64,000 nucleotides of DNA from assembly GCA_031418715.1 (NCBI GenBank), contig JANOJL010000067.1, forward strand, positions 1 to 64,000, read 5' to 3'. The position numbers were made by a program, and so were the translations under genes. This document shows positions 8,318 to 16,673 of the stretch, in pieces. The DNA comes from JANMDU01 sp031418715 (GTDB lineage Bacteria > Pseudomonadota > Gammaproteobacteria > Burkholderiales > Burkholderiaceae_C). Every line of letters starts with the position of its first letter. Position 1 is the first letter of the stretch. Under the pieces are notes generated by a model that was not told the DNA's origin, made no database searches, and worked only from the letters and a program-made list of their open reading frames with translations.

Positions 8318-9754
8318 ATGCCACGCACAGCAACAGCCCGCACGCTCTACGACAAAATTTGGGATGAACATGTCGTTCACACCGAGGAAGACGGCACATC
8401 TGTGCTCTACATTGACCGCCATTTGGTGCATGAAGTCACCAGCCCGCAAGCGTTTGAAGGCTTACGTCAAGCGGGTCGCAAAGTCTGGCGCGTCAGCTCC
8501 ATCGTGGCCACTGCCGATCACAACACGCCGACCACCGGCTGGGAGTTGGGCTACGACGGCATTGCCGATTTGGTGAGCAAAGAGCAAATCACCACACTGG
8601 ATGCCAACATCAAAGAGTTTGGCGCAGCGGCTTATTTCCCGTTTCTCAACAAGCAGCAAGGCATCGTGCATGTGATGGGGCCTGAGCAAGGCGCAACGCT
8701 GCCGGGTATGACGGTGGTTTGCGGCGACTCCCATACCAGTACGCATGGCGCATTCGGTGCGCTTGCGCATGGCATCGGCACAAGCGAGGTGGAGCATGTC
8801 ATGGCCACCAACACGCTGCTGGCCAAGAAGGCGAAGAATCTGCTCGTGAAAGTCGAAGGCGCATTGCAAAAAGGCATAACCGCGAAAGATGTGGTCTTAG
8901 CCATCATCGGCAAAATCGGCACGGCAGGCGGCACAGGCTACACCATCGAATTTGCAGGCTCAGCCATTCGCAGCTTGAGCATGGAAGGCCGCATGACGGT
9001 ATGCAATATGGCGATTGAAGCCGGCGCGCGAGCAGGTCTCGTAGCGGTCGATGAGAAGACGATTGAGTATGTCAAAGGCCGCCCGATGTCTCCCACGGGT
9101 GTGACGCTGGATCATGCGATCGCGTATTGGAAAGGTTTGCAAAGCGATGCCGATGCGAAATTTGACCAAATTGTTGAATTGGATGCCACGCAAATCGTTC
9201 CGCAAGTAACTTGGGGTACATCGCCCGAAATGGTACTCGGCGTAGATGCCCGTGTACCCGATCCTGACAAAGAAAAAGACGATAGCAAGCGCAGCGGTAT
9301 CGAACGTGCGCTCTCCTACATGGGCTTGCAACCCGGCAAAGCTTTGGTCGATATCTCAATAGACAAAGTCTTCATTGGAAGCTGCACCAACAGCCGCATT
9401 GAAGACATGCGCGAAGCCGCAGCGGTGGTGAAAAAGCTTGGCCAGAAAGTAGCCAAGAATGTGAAGCTGGCCTTGGTCGTACCCGGCTCAGGTTTGGTCA
9501 AAGCCCAAGCCGAGCGCGAAGGTTTGCATGAGATTTTCAAAGCCGCAGGTTTTGAGTGGCGCGAACCGGGTTGCAGCATGTGCTTGGCGATGAACGCTGA
9601 TCGCTTAGAGCCCGGCGAGCGCTGCGCCTCGACCAGTAACCGCAACTTCGAAGGTCGCCAAGGCGCAGGTGGCCGCACCCATTTGGTCTCTCCAGCCATG
9701 GCCGCCGCGGCTGCCGTGCATGGACACTTTGTTGATGTCCGTCGTTTTGCGTAA
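8318..9754 (+). CDS. leuC: 3-isopropylmalate dehydratase, large subunit
   Basis: Aconitase-family [4Fe-4S] enzyme isomerising 2- to 3-isopropylmalate in leucine synthesis; it works with LeuD. TLYDKIWDEHVV opens the protein; VVCGDSHTSTHGAFG, then IGSCTNSRIEDMR and GCSMCLAMN supply the cluster cysteines. The 478-residue length is right for the family. The start has an AAGGA box 7 nt upstream; a longer frame from 8294 would nearly touch the stop of the lysR gene and adds no family sequence. An entericidin-like gene and leuD follow. Confidence 0.97.
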   Translation: MPRTATARTLYDKIWDEHVVHTEEDGTSVLYIDRHLVHEVTSPQAFEGLRQAGRKVWRVSSIVATADHNTPTTGWELGYDGIADLVSKEQITTLDANIKEFGAAAYFPFLNKQQGIVHVMGPEQGATLPGMTVVCGDSHTSTHGAFGALAHGIGTSEVEHVMATNTLLAKKAKNLLVKVEGALQKGITAKDVVLAIIGKIGTAGGTGYTIEFAGSAIRSLSMEGRMTVCNMAIEAGARAGLVAVDEKTIEYVKGRPMSPTGVTLDHAIAYWKGLQSDADAKFDQIVELDATQIVPQVTWGTSPEMVLGVDARVPDPDKEKDDSKRSGIERALSYMGLQPGKALVDISIDKVFIGSCTNSRIEDMREAAAVVKKLGQKVAKNVKLALVVPGSGLVKAQAEREGLHEIFKAAGFEWREPGCSMCLAMNADRLEPGERCASTSNRNFEGRQGAGGRTHLVSPAMAAAAAVHGHFVDVRRFA

Positions 9755-9787
9755 AGTATGGCATTTAAACCCTCTAAAGGAATCACC

Positions 9788-9919
9788 ATGAAAACTCTCA
9801 TTTCCACCCTGATCATCGGTTTCTGCTTGACCATCACTGGCTGCAACACCATCAAAGGCGCTGGGCAAGACATTCAAAAAGCGGGCGAGAAAATTGAAGA
9901 TGCTGCGAAGAAGAAGTAA
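9788..9919 (+). CDS. Entericidin A/B-family small lipoprotein
   Basis: Encodes 43 residues starting MKTLISTLIIGFCLTITGCN. The lipobox ITGC near residue 18 predicts cleavage and lipidation. The mature part is short, Lys/Gly-rich and amphipathic (TIKGAGQDIQKAGEKIED), as in entericidins. An AAAGGAA box precedes the ATG. It lies 33 bp after leuC and 2 bp before leuD, so it is translated inside the leu transcript. Similar small lipoproteins are known between leuC and leuD in related Burkholderiales. Its role is not established; entericidins elsewhere are membrane-active or stress-related. Confidence 0.85.
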   Translation: MKTLISTLIIGFCLTITGCNTIKGAGQDIQKAGEKIEDAAKKK

Positions 9920-9921
9920 GC

Positions 9922-10566
9922 ATGAACAAGTTCACCATTCATAAAGGCCTCGTCGCGCCGATTGACCGGGAAAACGTCGATACTGACGCGATCATCCCCA
10001 AGCAATTTTTGAAACGCATCAGCAAAGCGGGCTTCGGCGACAACTTGTTTGATGCTGATCGCTTCCTTGATCCGGGCGAGCCGTATTCAAAACTCGCTGA
10101 CCGCAAAATCAATCCCGATTTCGTGCTCAATCAGGCCAGATACCAAGGTGCAAGCGTCCTGCTTTGTCGCAAGAATTTCGGCTGCGGCTCCTCAAGAGAG
10201 CATGCGCCTTGGGCGATTGAGCAATACGGCTTTCGCGCTTTGATTGCGCCGAGCTACGCCGACATTTTCTTTAACAACTGCTTCAAGAATGGCCTGCTGC
10301 CTATCGTGCTGCCAGAAGCTATCGTCGCAAAATTGTTTGACGAAGTGTTGGCCTTCCCGGGCTACCAGCTCACCATCGATTTGGAAAAGCAAGTCATTTT
10401 GAAAGCTGATGGAGAGAGCATTCCATTCGACGTGCAAGCCTTCCGTAAATATTGCCTGATCAACGGCCTAGACGACATTGGCCTCACGCTGCGACACAGC
10501 GAAAAGATCAAGGCCTTTGAAGTAGAGCGCTTAGCTACTAAGCCTTGGCTGACACAGACTGTTTAA
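9922..10566 (+). CDS. leuD: 3-isopropylmalate dehydratase, small subunit
   Basis: Swivelling-domain partner of LeuC, 214 residues. FTIHKGLVAPIDRENVDTDAIIP at the N-terminus and NFGCGSSREHAPWA near residue 90 are the family signatures; YADIFFNNCFKNGLLPI follows. The gene begins 2 bp after the entericidin-like stop, which suggests translational coupling. A 78-bp gap holding a dispersed repeat separates it from leuB. Confidence 0.97.
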   Translation: MNKFTIHKGLVAPIDRENVDTDAIIPKQFLKRISKAGFGDNLFDADRFLDPGEPYSKLADRKINPDFVLNQARYQGASVLLCRKNFGCGSSREHAPWAIEQYGFRALIAPSYADIFFNNCFKNGLLPIVLPEAIVAKLFDEVLAFPGYQLTIDLEKQVILKADGESIPFDVQAFRKYCLINGLDDIGLTLRHSEKIKAFEVERLATKPWLTQTV

Positions 10567-10574
10567 GCATATTT

Positions 10575-10635
10575 TTAAGCAAAATCGGCCTCTTGGCGTT
10601 ATAAAACCTGCGCAAGCAGCTATCAAATAAATAGC
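10575..10635 (-). repeat. Dispersed repeat copy between leuD and leuB
   Basis: Reads AATCGGCCTCTTGGCGTTATAAAACC, then CTGCGCAAGCAGCTATCAAATAAATAGC: the reverse orientation of the copy at 1475. It ends 8 bp before the leuB ATG and occupies the region where a leuB ribosome-binding site would be. Confidence 0.75.
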
Positions 10636-10643
10636 ATTAAATC

Positions 10644-11735
10644 ATGAAAATCGCAATCCTCCCCGGTGATGGCATCGGCACTGAAATCGTCGCCGAAGCT
10701 GTGAAGGTGCTCAAGGCTCTTGATCTGACATTTGAAATGGAGTCGGCCCTCGTAGGCGGTGCTGCGTATGAAGTACACGGGCATCCGCTACCCGAAGCGA
10801 CGCTGAATTTGGCCAAGCAAGCCGATGCGATTTTGTTTGGTGCGGTGGGTGATTGGAAATACGACAAGCTGGATCGCCCGCTGCGCCCTGAGCAAGCGAT
10901 TCTCGGTTTGCGCAAAAACCTCGGGCTTTTTGCGAACTTCCGCCCTGCGATTTGCTATGAGCAATTGGTGAGTGCTTCGAGCTTGAAGCCGGAGCTGATT
11001 GCAGGCTTGGACATTCTCATCATCCGCGAGCTCACCGGCGATATTTACTTCGGCCAACCGCGTGGCCGCCGCGTGGCGACTGACGGACATTTTCCCGGTG
11101 CGGAAGAAGCGTTTGACACGATGCGCTATAGCCGCCCCGAGATCGAGCGCATTGCGCATGTAGCCTTCCAAGCGGCGATGAAACGCAGTAAAAAAGTCAC
11201 CAGTGTGGACAAATCCAATGTGTTGGAGACCTTCCAACTCTGGAAGGATGTGGTCAGCGAAATCGGCTTGCAATACCCGGAAGTGAAACTCGATCACATG
11301 TATGTGGACAATGCCGCGATGCAACTCGTGAAGGCGCCGAAAGCATTTGACGTGATCGTCACGGGCAATATGTTTGGGGATATTTTGAGCGATGAAGCCA
11401 GTATGCTCACCGGCTCGATTGGTATGCTGCCCAGCGCCTCGCTGAATAGCAAAAACCAAGGTTTGTATGAGCCGAGTCACGGCAGTGCGCCCGATATTGC
11501 TGGCAAAGGCATCGCCAACCCCTTGGCCACGATTCTGAGCGCTGCGATGATGCTGCGCTTTTCGTTGAACAAAGAAGAAGCGGCTGAGCGCATTGAAACC
11601 GCCGTGAAAAAAGTACTCTCGCAAGGTTTTCGTACGGGTGATATCTATGTGGAAGGCAATGCAGGCGAAACGCCACCGCTGGTGAAAGTCAACACGGTGC
11701 AAATGGGCGATGCGGTGGTGAAAGCTCTGGGTTGA
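10644..11735 (+). CDS. leuB: 3-isopropylmalate dehydrogenase
   Basis: NAD-dependent oxidative decarboxylation of 3-isopropylmalate, 363 residues. KIAILPGDGIGTEI opens the protein; LRKNLGLFANFRPA and IRELTGDIYFGQPRG are substrate-binding; NMFGDILSDEASMLTGSIGMLPSAS is the metal-binding signature; EPSHGSAPDIAGKGIANP binds NAD. The upstream gap is taken up by a dispersed repeat, so no clear Shine-Dalgarno is seen. An aspartate-semialdehyde dehydrogenase gene, often next, is absent; an orphan prepilin gene follows. Confidence 0.97.
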   Translation: MKIAILPGDGIGTEIVAEAVKVLKALDLTFEMESALVGGAAYEVHGHPLPEATLNLAKQADAILFGAVGDWKYDKLDRPLRPEQAILGLRKNLGLFANFRPAICYEQLVSASSLKPELIAGLDILIIRELTGDIYFGQPRGRRVATDGHFPGAEEAFDTMRYSRPEIERIAHVAFQAAMKRSKKVTSVDKSNVLETFQLWKDVVSEIGLQYPEVKLDHMYVDNAAMQLVKAPKAFDVIVTGNMFGDILSDEASMLTGSIGMLPSASLNSKNQGLYEPSHGSAPDIAGKGIANPLATILSAAMMLRFSLNKEEAAERIETAVKKVLSQGFRTGDIYVEGNAGETPPLVKVNTVQMGDAVVKALG

Positions 11736-11756
11736 TGGCTTAGAGCAGATCGTGCA

Positions 11757-12263
11757 ATGACACTTTCATGTGAGCGCGTTGTGAGGCGCAAGGCTCTTAA
11801 GGGGTTCACCTTGATTGAGTTGATGGCGGTGATCGCTGTCATCGCCATCCTCGCCTTGATTGCCCTGCCCTCGCACATGGACAGGATCGTCAAAGAGCAA
11901 ATTCTCGAAGGCATCAAACTTTCAGAAATTGCCACCAAGCGTGTGGATGCTTACTGGACGGCGACAGGTAAGCTACCCGACAACTACGAGACCCTCGATT
12001 TGCCCGCAGCCGACAAAATCGTGAACTCATGCGTTAGCAGCATCACAGTGGACGAAGGTGCCGTACACATCAACTTTGGCAATCAAGCCAGCAGCTCCCT
12101 CGGCGGCAAAATGCTCAGCCTGCGCCCAGCAGTGGTGGACGAAGCACCCGCCGTGCCCATCACATGGATCTGCGCCCAAAGCGCAACGCCCGCGAATATG
12201 ACTGCCAAAAGCGACAACCGCAGCAACATTCCCAAAAACTTGCTGCCGCTGCGCTGCCTCTGA
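11757..12263 (+). CDS. Type IV prepilin-like protein
   Basis: A 168-residue protein with a basic leader ending RRKALKG, then the prepilin peptidase site G^FTLIELMAVIAVIAILALIALP. Glu5 of the mature protein is present and is followed by the hydrophobic N-terminal helix. The globular part has Cys residues near 90, 139 and at the end (LRCL), which could form the C-terminal disulfide loop of pilins. It resembles PilA/PilE-type major pilins, but no assembly genes are nearby. It could be a minor or pseudopilin. It lies 21 bp after leuB on the same strand. Confidence 0.85.
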   Translation: MTLSCERVVRRKALKGFTLIELMAVIAVIAILALIALPSHMDRIVKEQILEGIKLSEIATKRVDAYWTATGKLPDNYETLDLPAADKIVNSCVSSITVDEGAVHINFGNQASSSLGGKMLSLRPAVVDEAPAVPITWICAQSATPANMTAKSDNRSNIPKNLLPLRCL

Positions 12264-12292
12264 GAAGTTCTCAGCGCTGCGATAGTCGCCGA

Positions 12293-12376
12293 GCCAGAAT
12301 CACGCCGGCGCAGCACCCACGCATTGCGCCATCACAAAGCCAAAAGCTCTTGCTGGCGCGATGCCGACAAAGGTAA
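12293..12376 (-). pseudogene. Decayed C-terminal fragment of an aquaporin gene
   Basis: Translated on the minus strand this gives FVGIAPARAFGFVMAQCVGAA, then a stop and FWLG. It matches the end of the intact aquaporin at 18087 (FAGIAPASAFGFVAAQCVGAA, then VWLA) both as protein and DNA. No start, no membrane core and an internal stop are seen, so it is a remnant. It lies between the convergent prepilin and cytochrome genes, and marks a past duplication, deletion or replacement of an aquaporin gene here. Confidence 0.75.
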
Positions 12377-12389
12377 CAGGGATGTCTGC

Positions 12390-12797
12390 TTATTTGATCG
12401 CTGCTTGGTTACCACCAACTGGCAGAGATTCTCCAGCCTTCAGATTGCCATTTCGCACTAGCATATAAGCGACGATTGCAGTTTTTGCTGCATCGTCGAT
12501 CTTTGCTGGATTGTCAAATGGCATCAACATTTGCATGTACTCAAATAACCCCTTGGCGTTATTAAATTTTCCAATGTCATGGCCTGCGCCCCAGATGGGA
12601 CGAGGGAATGGGACGGCATCGCGTCCCTTCACCCCATGGCAGAGTGCACAGTTTTGTTGATATAAAACTGCGCCTCTGAGCACCTGTTCACTCGCACCTA
12701 GAGGTGGAGGTGGTACAGCAACTGTTTGCGCGAAACCGTTCGATAGATGCGTTGCTAGAGCAGCCAGTATTACTGCCTTGATTTTCAGAAATTTCAT
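12390..12797 (-). CDS. Monoheme cytochrome c, probable electron acceptor of the adjacent molybdoenzyme
   Basis: A 135-residue periplasmic cytochrome. A signal peptide (KIKAVILAALATHLSNGFAQ) is followed by one heme site CALCH near residue 51 and a likely axial Met in MQMLMPFDNP. It overlaps the stop of the sulfite dehydrogenase-like gene by 4 bp (ATGA), implying translational coupling and a joint complex. One heme and small size resemble SorB of SorAB sulfite:cytochrome c oxidoreductases rather than the large diheme SoxD. The pairing is inferred from context. Confidence 0.88.
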   Translation of the reverse strand: MKFLKIKAVILAALATHLSNGFAQTVAVPPPPLGASEQVLRGAVLYQQNCALCHGVKGRDAVPFPRPIWGAGHDIGKFNNAKGLFEYMQMLMPFDNPAKIDDAAKTAIVAYMLVRNGNLKAGESLPVGGNQAAIK

Positions 12798-14155
12798 GCG
12801 ACTCGGATTTTAAATTTAGGAATAGCACTGTTGGCCATACCCAGTTGGTTAAAAGGAACAGTCGCCGCTTGCACATTGCCCGCCATGTCGGAGCCACGGG
12901 TCTCAATCACATGATCTCCCGGGCGAGCATCCCAGATGAAATCGAAGCGCACCCAAGTGTAGCGGCCTAGGTTGGGGCCTTGGATATTGGCGCGAGTCCA
13001 AGGGCCGCCGTCAACGCGGTATTCCACATCACGGATGCCGTGCTGTGGTGCCCATGCGTAGCCGCGCACAAGCTGCTTGCCAGCGCTCAAGCGTGGCCAT
13101 TCACCACGCTTGAGTGGATAGTTTGCAGGAATCGATGGGCTCTTTTCCAGCACCAGAGGCACGGTGATCAATGTTTTGATCGGCATCCAAGTAACCATTG
13201 GGCCTTTGACGTCGGCTGCCGTGATGCCGCCAATGAATTCGTCTGTTGGCCCAACTGCTGGCACTGGGTAGTCTGGCCCAATATAGGCTTCACCGCGTGT
13301 ATTCAATCGAACCCAGTGCTGATGGCTGTCAACACGCATCTCAGTGACCCATTTGATCGATGCTGTGCCGCCCCAACCCGGAACCATCATGCGCACAGGG
13401 GCGCCGTGATCTGCCGTCAGTGCATTGCCATTCATTTTGAAGCAAATACCAATGTCATCTGCTCGCGACAAAATATCCGCCACGGGCATCGGACGACCCA
13501 TATCGTTGCCATCAACACCCGACCAAAACAGCGCAGATTTCGCGTCTTTCTTCAATCCAACCAGGCCAAAGATGTGCGACAGCGGAACGATTTGCCACTC
13601 TGCTTGACCAATCGCGCCCAGCACCCAGTTGCCGCCAGCCACTTGCATTTGATCTTGCTGCTCCCAAAACAAGCTGCGGCCATTGCCGTGGCATTCCATC
13701 GTGGCAATCACGGTGCGAGAAGGCATTTTCATGAGATCGTCGTAGGTGATCTCTAGGCTGCGTTCTACGGCGTTGCCGTGAATCCTCATCTTCCATTGCT
13801 TGGGATCGAGCACAGGCTTGGCCTCAACCAGTGGCGTGGGGTAGTGGTTGCGAACATAAAACTCTTCAACCGGCGTGATGTAGGTGCTGAAATCCCAATA
13901 GTTGCCGCTGCGCACAGTGGCGCCGATGTTGAGCAAGCGCGAATCATCTTTGAGCAGGGCTTTGCGCGGTGGCGCGGCAGCAGGAGCGGTAGGAGCTGCT
14001 GGAGCGGCTTGCGCTTGCGCCAAGCTGGGTGCAGCCGCCGCCGCGCCAAATGCTGCAGCAGAAACAAAAAATTGACGACGATCAGCTTGCGGGCCGATCT
14101 TGAGCGCCTCGTCAACGAGGGTGCGTTCTTGCGCTTGTTGCTGTTGTGCTGCCAT
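12794..14155 (-). CDS. Sulfite dehydrogenase-like molybdopterin oxidoreductase (SorA/SoxC type)
   Basis: A 453-residue periplasmic molybdoenzyme, probably oxidising sulfite to sulfate. A Tat motif DRRQFFVSAAAFGAAAAA lies near residues 25-42, followed by an Ala/Pro linker. The sulfite-oxidase-type Mo domain has the ligand Cys in MECHGNGR (near residue 154) and DHGAPVRMMVPGWGG; the C-terminal Mo-co dimerisation domain contains VEYRVDGGPWTRA. A GGAG box lies 7 nt before the ATG. A sigma-54 promoter lies 74-89 bp upstream and a sigma-54 activator operon diverges from it, so expression is probably induced. Substrate other than sulfite cannot be excluded. Confidence 0.88.
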   Translation of the reverse strand: MAAQQQQAQERTLVDEALKIGPQADRRQFFVSAAAFGAAAAAPSLAQAQAAPAAPTAPAAAPPRKALLKDDSRLLNIGATVRSGNYWDFSTYITPVEEFYVRNHYPTPLVEAKPVLDPKQWKMRIHGNAVERSLEITYDDLMKMPSRTVIATMECHGNGRSLFWEQQDQMQVAGGNWVLGAIGQAEWQIVPLSHIFGLVGLKKDAKSALFWSGVDGNDMGRPMPVADILSRADDIGICFKMNGNALTADHGAPVRMMVPGWGGTASIKWVTEMRVDSHQHWVRLNTRGEAYIGPDYPVPAVGPTDEFIGGITAADVKGPMVTWMPIKTLITVPLVLEKSPSIPANYPLKRGEWPRLSAGKQLVRGYAWAPQHGIRDVEYRVDGGPWTRANIQGPNLGRYTWVRFDFIWDARPGDHVIETRGSDMAGNVQAATVPFNQLGMANSAIPKFKIRVA

Positions 14156-14197
14156 GCTTGTCTCCGGTTGAATTAAAGTTTACATTTCGCGGTGTTG

Positions 14198-14218
14198 CAT
14201 CAACGTGACGTGTTGATG
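14198..14218. promoter_or_regulatory. Inverted repeat in the leader of the sulfite dehydrogenase-like gene
   Basis: CATCAAC-GTGACGT-GTTGATG: 7-bp perfect arms with a 7-nt spacer, starting about 11 bp downstream of the -12 element. It could be an operator or a leader hairpin. Confidence 0.5.
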
Positions 14219-14228
14219 ACAAAGTAAT

Positions 14229-14244
14229 TGCAAGTTACGTACCA
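14229..14244 (-). promoter_or_regulatory. Sigma-54 (-24/-12) promoter for the sulfite dehydrogenase-like operon
   Basis: On the minus strand TGGTACG-TAAC-TTGCA matches the sigma-54 consensus TGGYACG-N4-TTGCW at every fixed base, with correct GG-to-GC spacing. It points toward the gene starting at 14155. The divergent operon encodes a GAYTGA-containing sigma-54 activator. Confidence 0.85.
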
Positions 14245-14288
14245 ATACTCCTAGCAGGTGTGGATGGAATAAATGAAACGAAATCGTA

Positions 14289-15185
14289 ATGAATAACTTG
14301 AATATCAACCCGACTAGGTTACAAAAAAGTAACCGCAGAAGTTTTTTGAGCAGCAGTGCCATTGCCATCAGCTCTGTGGCTTCATCGCATCTCGCTTTGG
14401 CCGCAACGCCTTTACGGTTTGCCTCTACAGCTGTATTTCTTAATGATCAAATCGCGACACTGGAACTTTGGCAGCAGTATCTTGAGCTGCGTATTGGCCG
14501 GCCCGTGCGCTTCATCCAGCGCGGTAGTTATCGCGAGATCATTGATTTGCTGTTCAATGACTCTGTCGATGCGGCATGGCTGTGTGGCTATCCACTCATG
14601 TTGCACGAAGATCGTCTCGTGGCGCTGGCCGTGCCGCGTTATCAAGGTGCGGCTCTGTATCAATCTCATTTGATCGTGCCCAATACCGACACGTCAACGA
14701 AGCAAATTTTGGATTTGAAAGGCAAGGTCTTCGCCTATAGCGATCCGTTGTCTAACAGCGGTTATCTGGTGCCGCGCACTCAGATCGTGCTTGGCAAACA
14801 AGAACCATCCACCTATTTTCGTCGCAGCTTTTTTACCTTCAGTCATCGCAAAGTGGTGGATGCCGTGCGAGCAGGCTTGGCAGATGCAGGGGCGGTCGAT
14901 GGCTATGTGTGGGATACGATGGCTACGCAATTTCCGAGCAGCGTGGCCGGTTTGCGGGTGGCATGGAAATCTGCGCAGCATGGTTTTCCGCCTATCGTGG
15001 TTCGGCGAAATTGGCCTGCCCAAGAAGCCGGGCAACTGGGTGATGCTTTGCTGGGCATGCAGGCATCAAGCGGTGGGCGTGGCCTTTTACAACGCCTTAA
15101 TATCGAGGCTTTCGAGCCACCGAAGTCCAAGCAATTTGATAGCATTCGTGCGCTACTGAAGCTCAACCCTCAAAGCACCTCATGA
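14289..15185 (+). CDS. PhnD/SsuA-type periplasmic binding protein, probable ligand sensor
   Basis: A 298-residue protein with a Tat-like signal (NRRSFLSSSAIA...LALA) and the phosphate/phosphonate-binding PBP fold: TAVFLNDQIATLELWQQYLE, then FIQRGSYREIIDLL, AAWLCGYPLM and AGAVDGYVWDTM. It overlaps the kinase gene by 4 bp (ATGA) and has no ABC transporter partners. This points to a role as the periplasmic sensor subunit of the kinase rather than in uptake. The ligand is unknown; sulfite or a related oxyanion is the obvious guess given the divergent sulfite dehydrogenase-like operon. Confidence 0.85.
   Translation: MNNLNINPTRLQKSNRRSFLSSSAIAISSVASSHLALAATPLRFASTAVFLNDQIATLELWQQYLELRIGRPVRFIQRGSYREIIDLLFNDSVDAAWLCGYPLMLHEDRLVALAVPRYQGAALYQSHLIVPNTDTSTKQILDLKGKVFAYSDPLSNSGYLVPRTQIVLGKQEPSTYFRRSFFTFSHRKVVDAVRAGLADAGAVDGYVWDTMATQFPSSVAGLRVAWKSAQHGFPPIVVRRNWPAQEAGQLGDALLGMQASSGGRGLLQRLNIEAFEPPKSKQFDSIRALLKLNPQSTS
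14317..14334. promoter_or_regulatory. Inverted repeat, candidate enhancer site for the sigma-54 activator
   Basis: GGTTAC-AAAAAA-GTAACC: perfect 6-bp arms, 73 bp upstream of the -24 element and inside the first codons of the PhnD-like gene. The position and symmetry suit an upstream activator site; binding is inferred only. Confidence 0.4.
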
Positions 15186-16669
15186 AACTGCGCGACCTCA
15201 GTTGGCGGCTGAAAATACCGCTGGCCATTACGCTGGTGATCTTCGCCACCGAAATCATCGTGACTGCTTTACTGGTGACACGCGCGCTATCCGATTCGCG
15301 ACGCGATTTGGAGGCCAGCGCCGATAGCTTGGCAACCGTGCTGTCGAGCTCGCTGCGCGATCCGCTCTTGCGTGATGATGTGTGGCAAGCATTTGAAATT
15401 ATTGGCATGCCCATGGCTGCACGTCGTAGCGACAACCCTCTCAAGGCTGTGGTGGTGCTGGATACTGCGAGTTTGGTTTTTGTCTCCAGCGAGCCTAGGC
15501 GCATGCCGGTGCTGTCGGCCAGCTCTGCATTACCCGAGCCGCTGGCACAATTCGCCGCACAAGCCGTTGAACTTCAAGCTTTTCAATTCGTGCTCGGACG
15601 TGGAGAAGCAGGCCCAGAGCTGGCCGCATCAAAACCCATTCTTGCTGAGGATGGCAGCCGCCTGGGCACGGTGCTTTTGGAGTATGACGGAAAAATTTAT
15701 ACCGCTCGGCTTCGTTCAGCGGTGTTTGATGTGGCACTCATCAGTGTGCCCGGTTTGCTGCTGCTCATCCCTCTGGGCTGGTATGCCGGCAAGCGCTTGG
15801 CTGAGCCTTTGGCGCAAATCACGCAAGTGCTGGCGCGTGCCAGCCATGAGCCGCCTGAGCAAGTTTTGAAGTTGCTCCCGCCAGAAAGCGGCGATGAAGT
15901 AGGCCGCTTGTCTTCACAAGCACGGCTTATGCTCAATGGCTTAGCGCGCAAAGCAGCACTCGAGCAGGAGGTGATGGCATCTGACCGGCTCGCCGCTGTG
16001 GGCCGCGTATCCGCCGCCATCGCGCATGAAATCAACAACCCGCTGGGTGGTATGCTCAACGCAATTGATACAGCTTTGCGCCATGGGCAACCCGACGCGA
16101 TTTCTCGCAAAACCTTTGGCCTACTCGAACGTGGCTTGCAGCAAATTCGAGCCACCGTCGAAGCGCTGCTCGTTGAGGCGCGCCTGAACTCACCGCATTT
16201 GACAGAGCAAGACTGGGAAGATTTGCTGCTTTTAATTCAACCCAATGCTTCAGAGCGCAACGTCCAGCTGCTCTGGCAAATCGAGCCCGCACAAGTTAGC
16301 TCTATCGCCGTGCCGGCACACGAAGTCAGGCAGCTTGCTCTGAACTTGTTGCTCAACGCCGTGGCCGCAGCACAAGCGATAGACACTGAGGTAGCTGCGG
16401 TGGAATTGACGGTCGCGCAATCGCCAGGAATGCTCGCCTTGATCGTGGGCAACACGGGGCCCGCTTTATCGCCGGAGCGCATTGCACAAATGTTTGAGCC
16501 GTTCGTGGCAGCAGATTCTTCAGAGAACCAGCATCGCTATGGCTTAGGGCTTTGGGTGTGTTGGCAAATCGTGCAGCGATTGAATGGCAATATCCATGTG
16601 GCCAGCGATGGCCAATGGACGCGCGTCTCTGTCTCGTTGCCTGTTGCGCCTTCTCATGCTGTAGGATGA
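15182..16669 (+). CDS. Sensor histidine kinase
   Basis: A 495-residue inner-membrane kinase. TM1 is at about residues 12-34; a periplasmic domain spans about 35-180; TM2 (VPGLLLLIPLGWYAG) lies at about 187-203; a HAMP-like linker follows; HisKA carries the phosphorylatable His in IAHEINNPLGG near residue 282; and a HATPase domain ends the protein, with LLLNAV (N box) and YGLGLWVCWQIV (G2). The gene is coupled by overlap to the upstream binding protein and lies 4 bp before the response regulator. Together they form a three-component system. Confidence 0.92.
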   Translation: MKLRDLSWRLKIPLAITLVIFATEIIVTALLVTRALSDSRRDLEASADSLATVLSSSLRDPLLRDDVWQAFEIIGMPMAARRSDNPLKAVVVLDTASLVFVSSEPRRMPVLSASSALPEPLAQFAAQAVELQAFQFVLGRGEAGPELAASKPILAEDGSRLGTVLLEYDGKIYTARLRSAVFDVALISVPGLLLLIPLGWYAGKRLAEPLAQITQVLARASHEPPEQVLKLLPPESGDEVGRLSSQARLMLNGLARKAALEQEVMASDRLAAVGRVSAAIAHEINNPLGGMLNAIDTALRHGQPDAISRKTFGLLERGLQQIRATVEALLVEARLNSPHLTEQDWEDLLLLIQPNASERNVQLLWQIEPAQVSSIAVPAHEVRQLALNLLLNAVAAAQAIDTEVAAVELTVAQSPGMLALIVGNTGPALSPERIAQMFEPFVAADSSENQHRYGLGLWVCWQIVQRLNGNIHVASDGQWTRVSVSLPVAPSHAVG

Positions 16670-16673
16670 TCAA

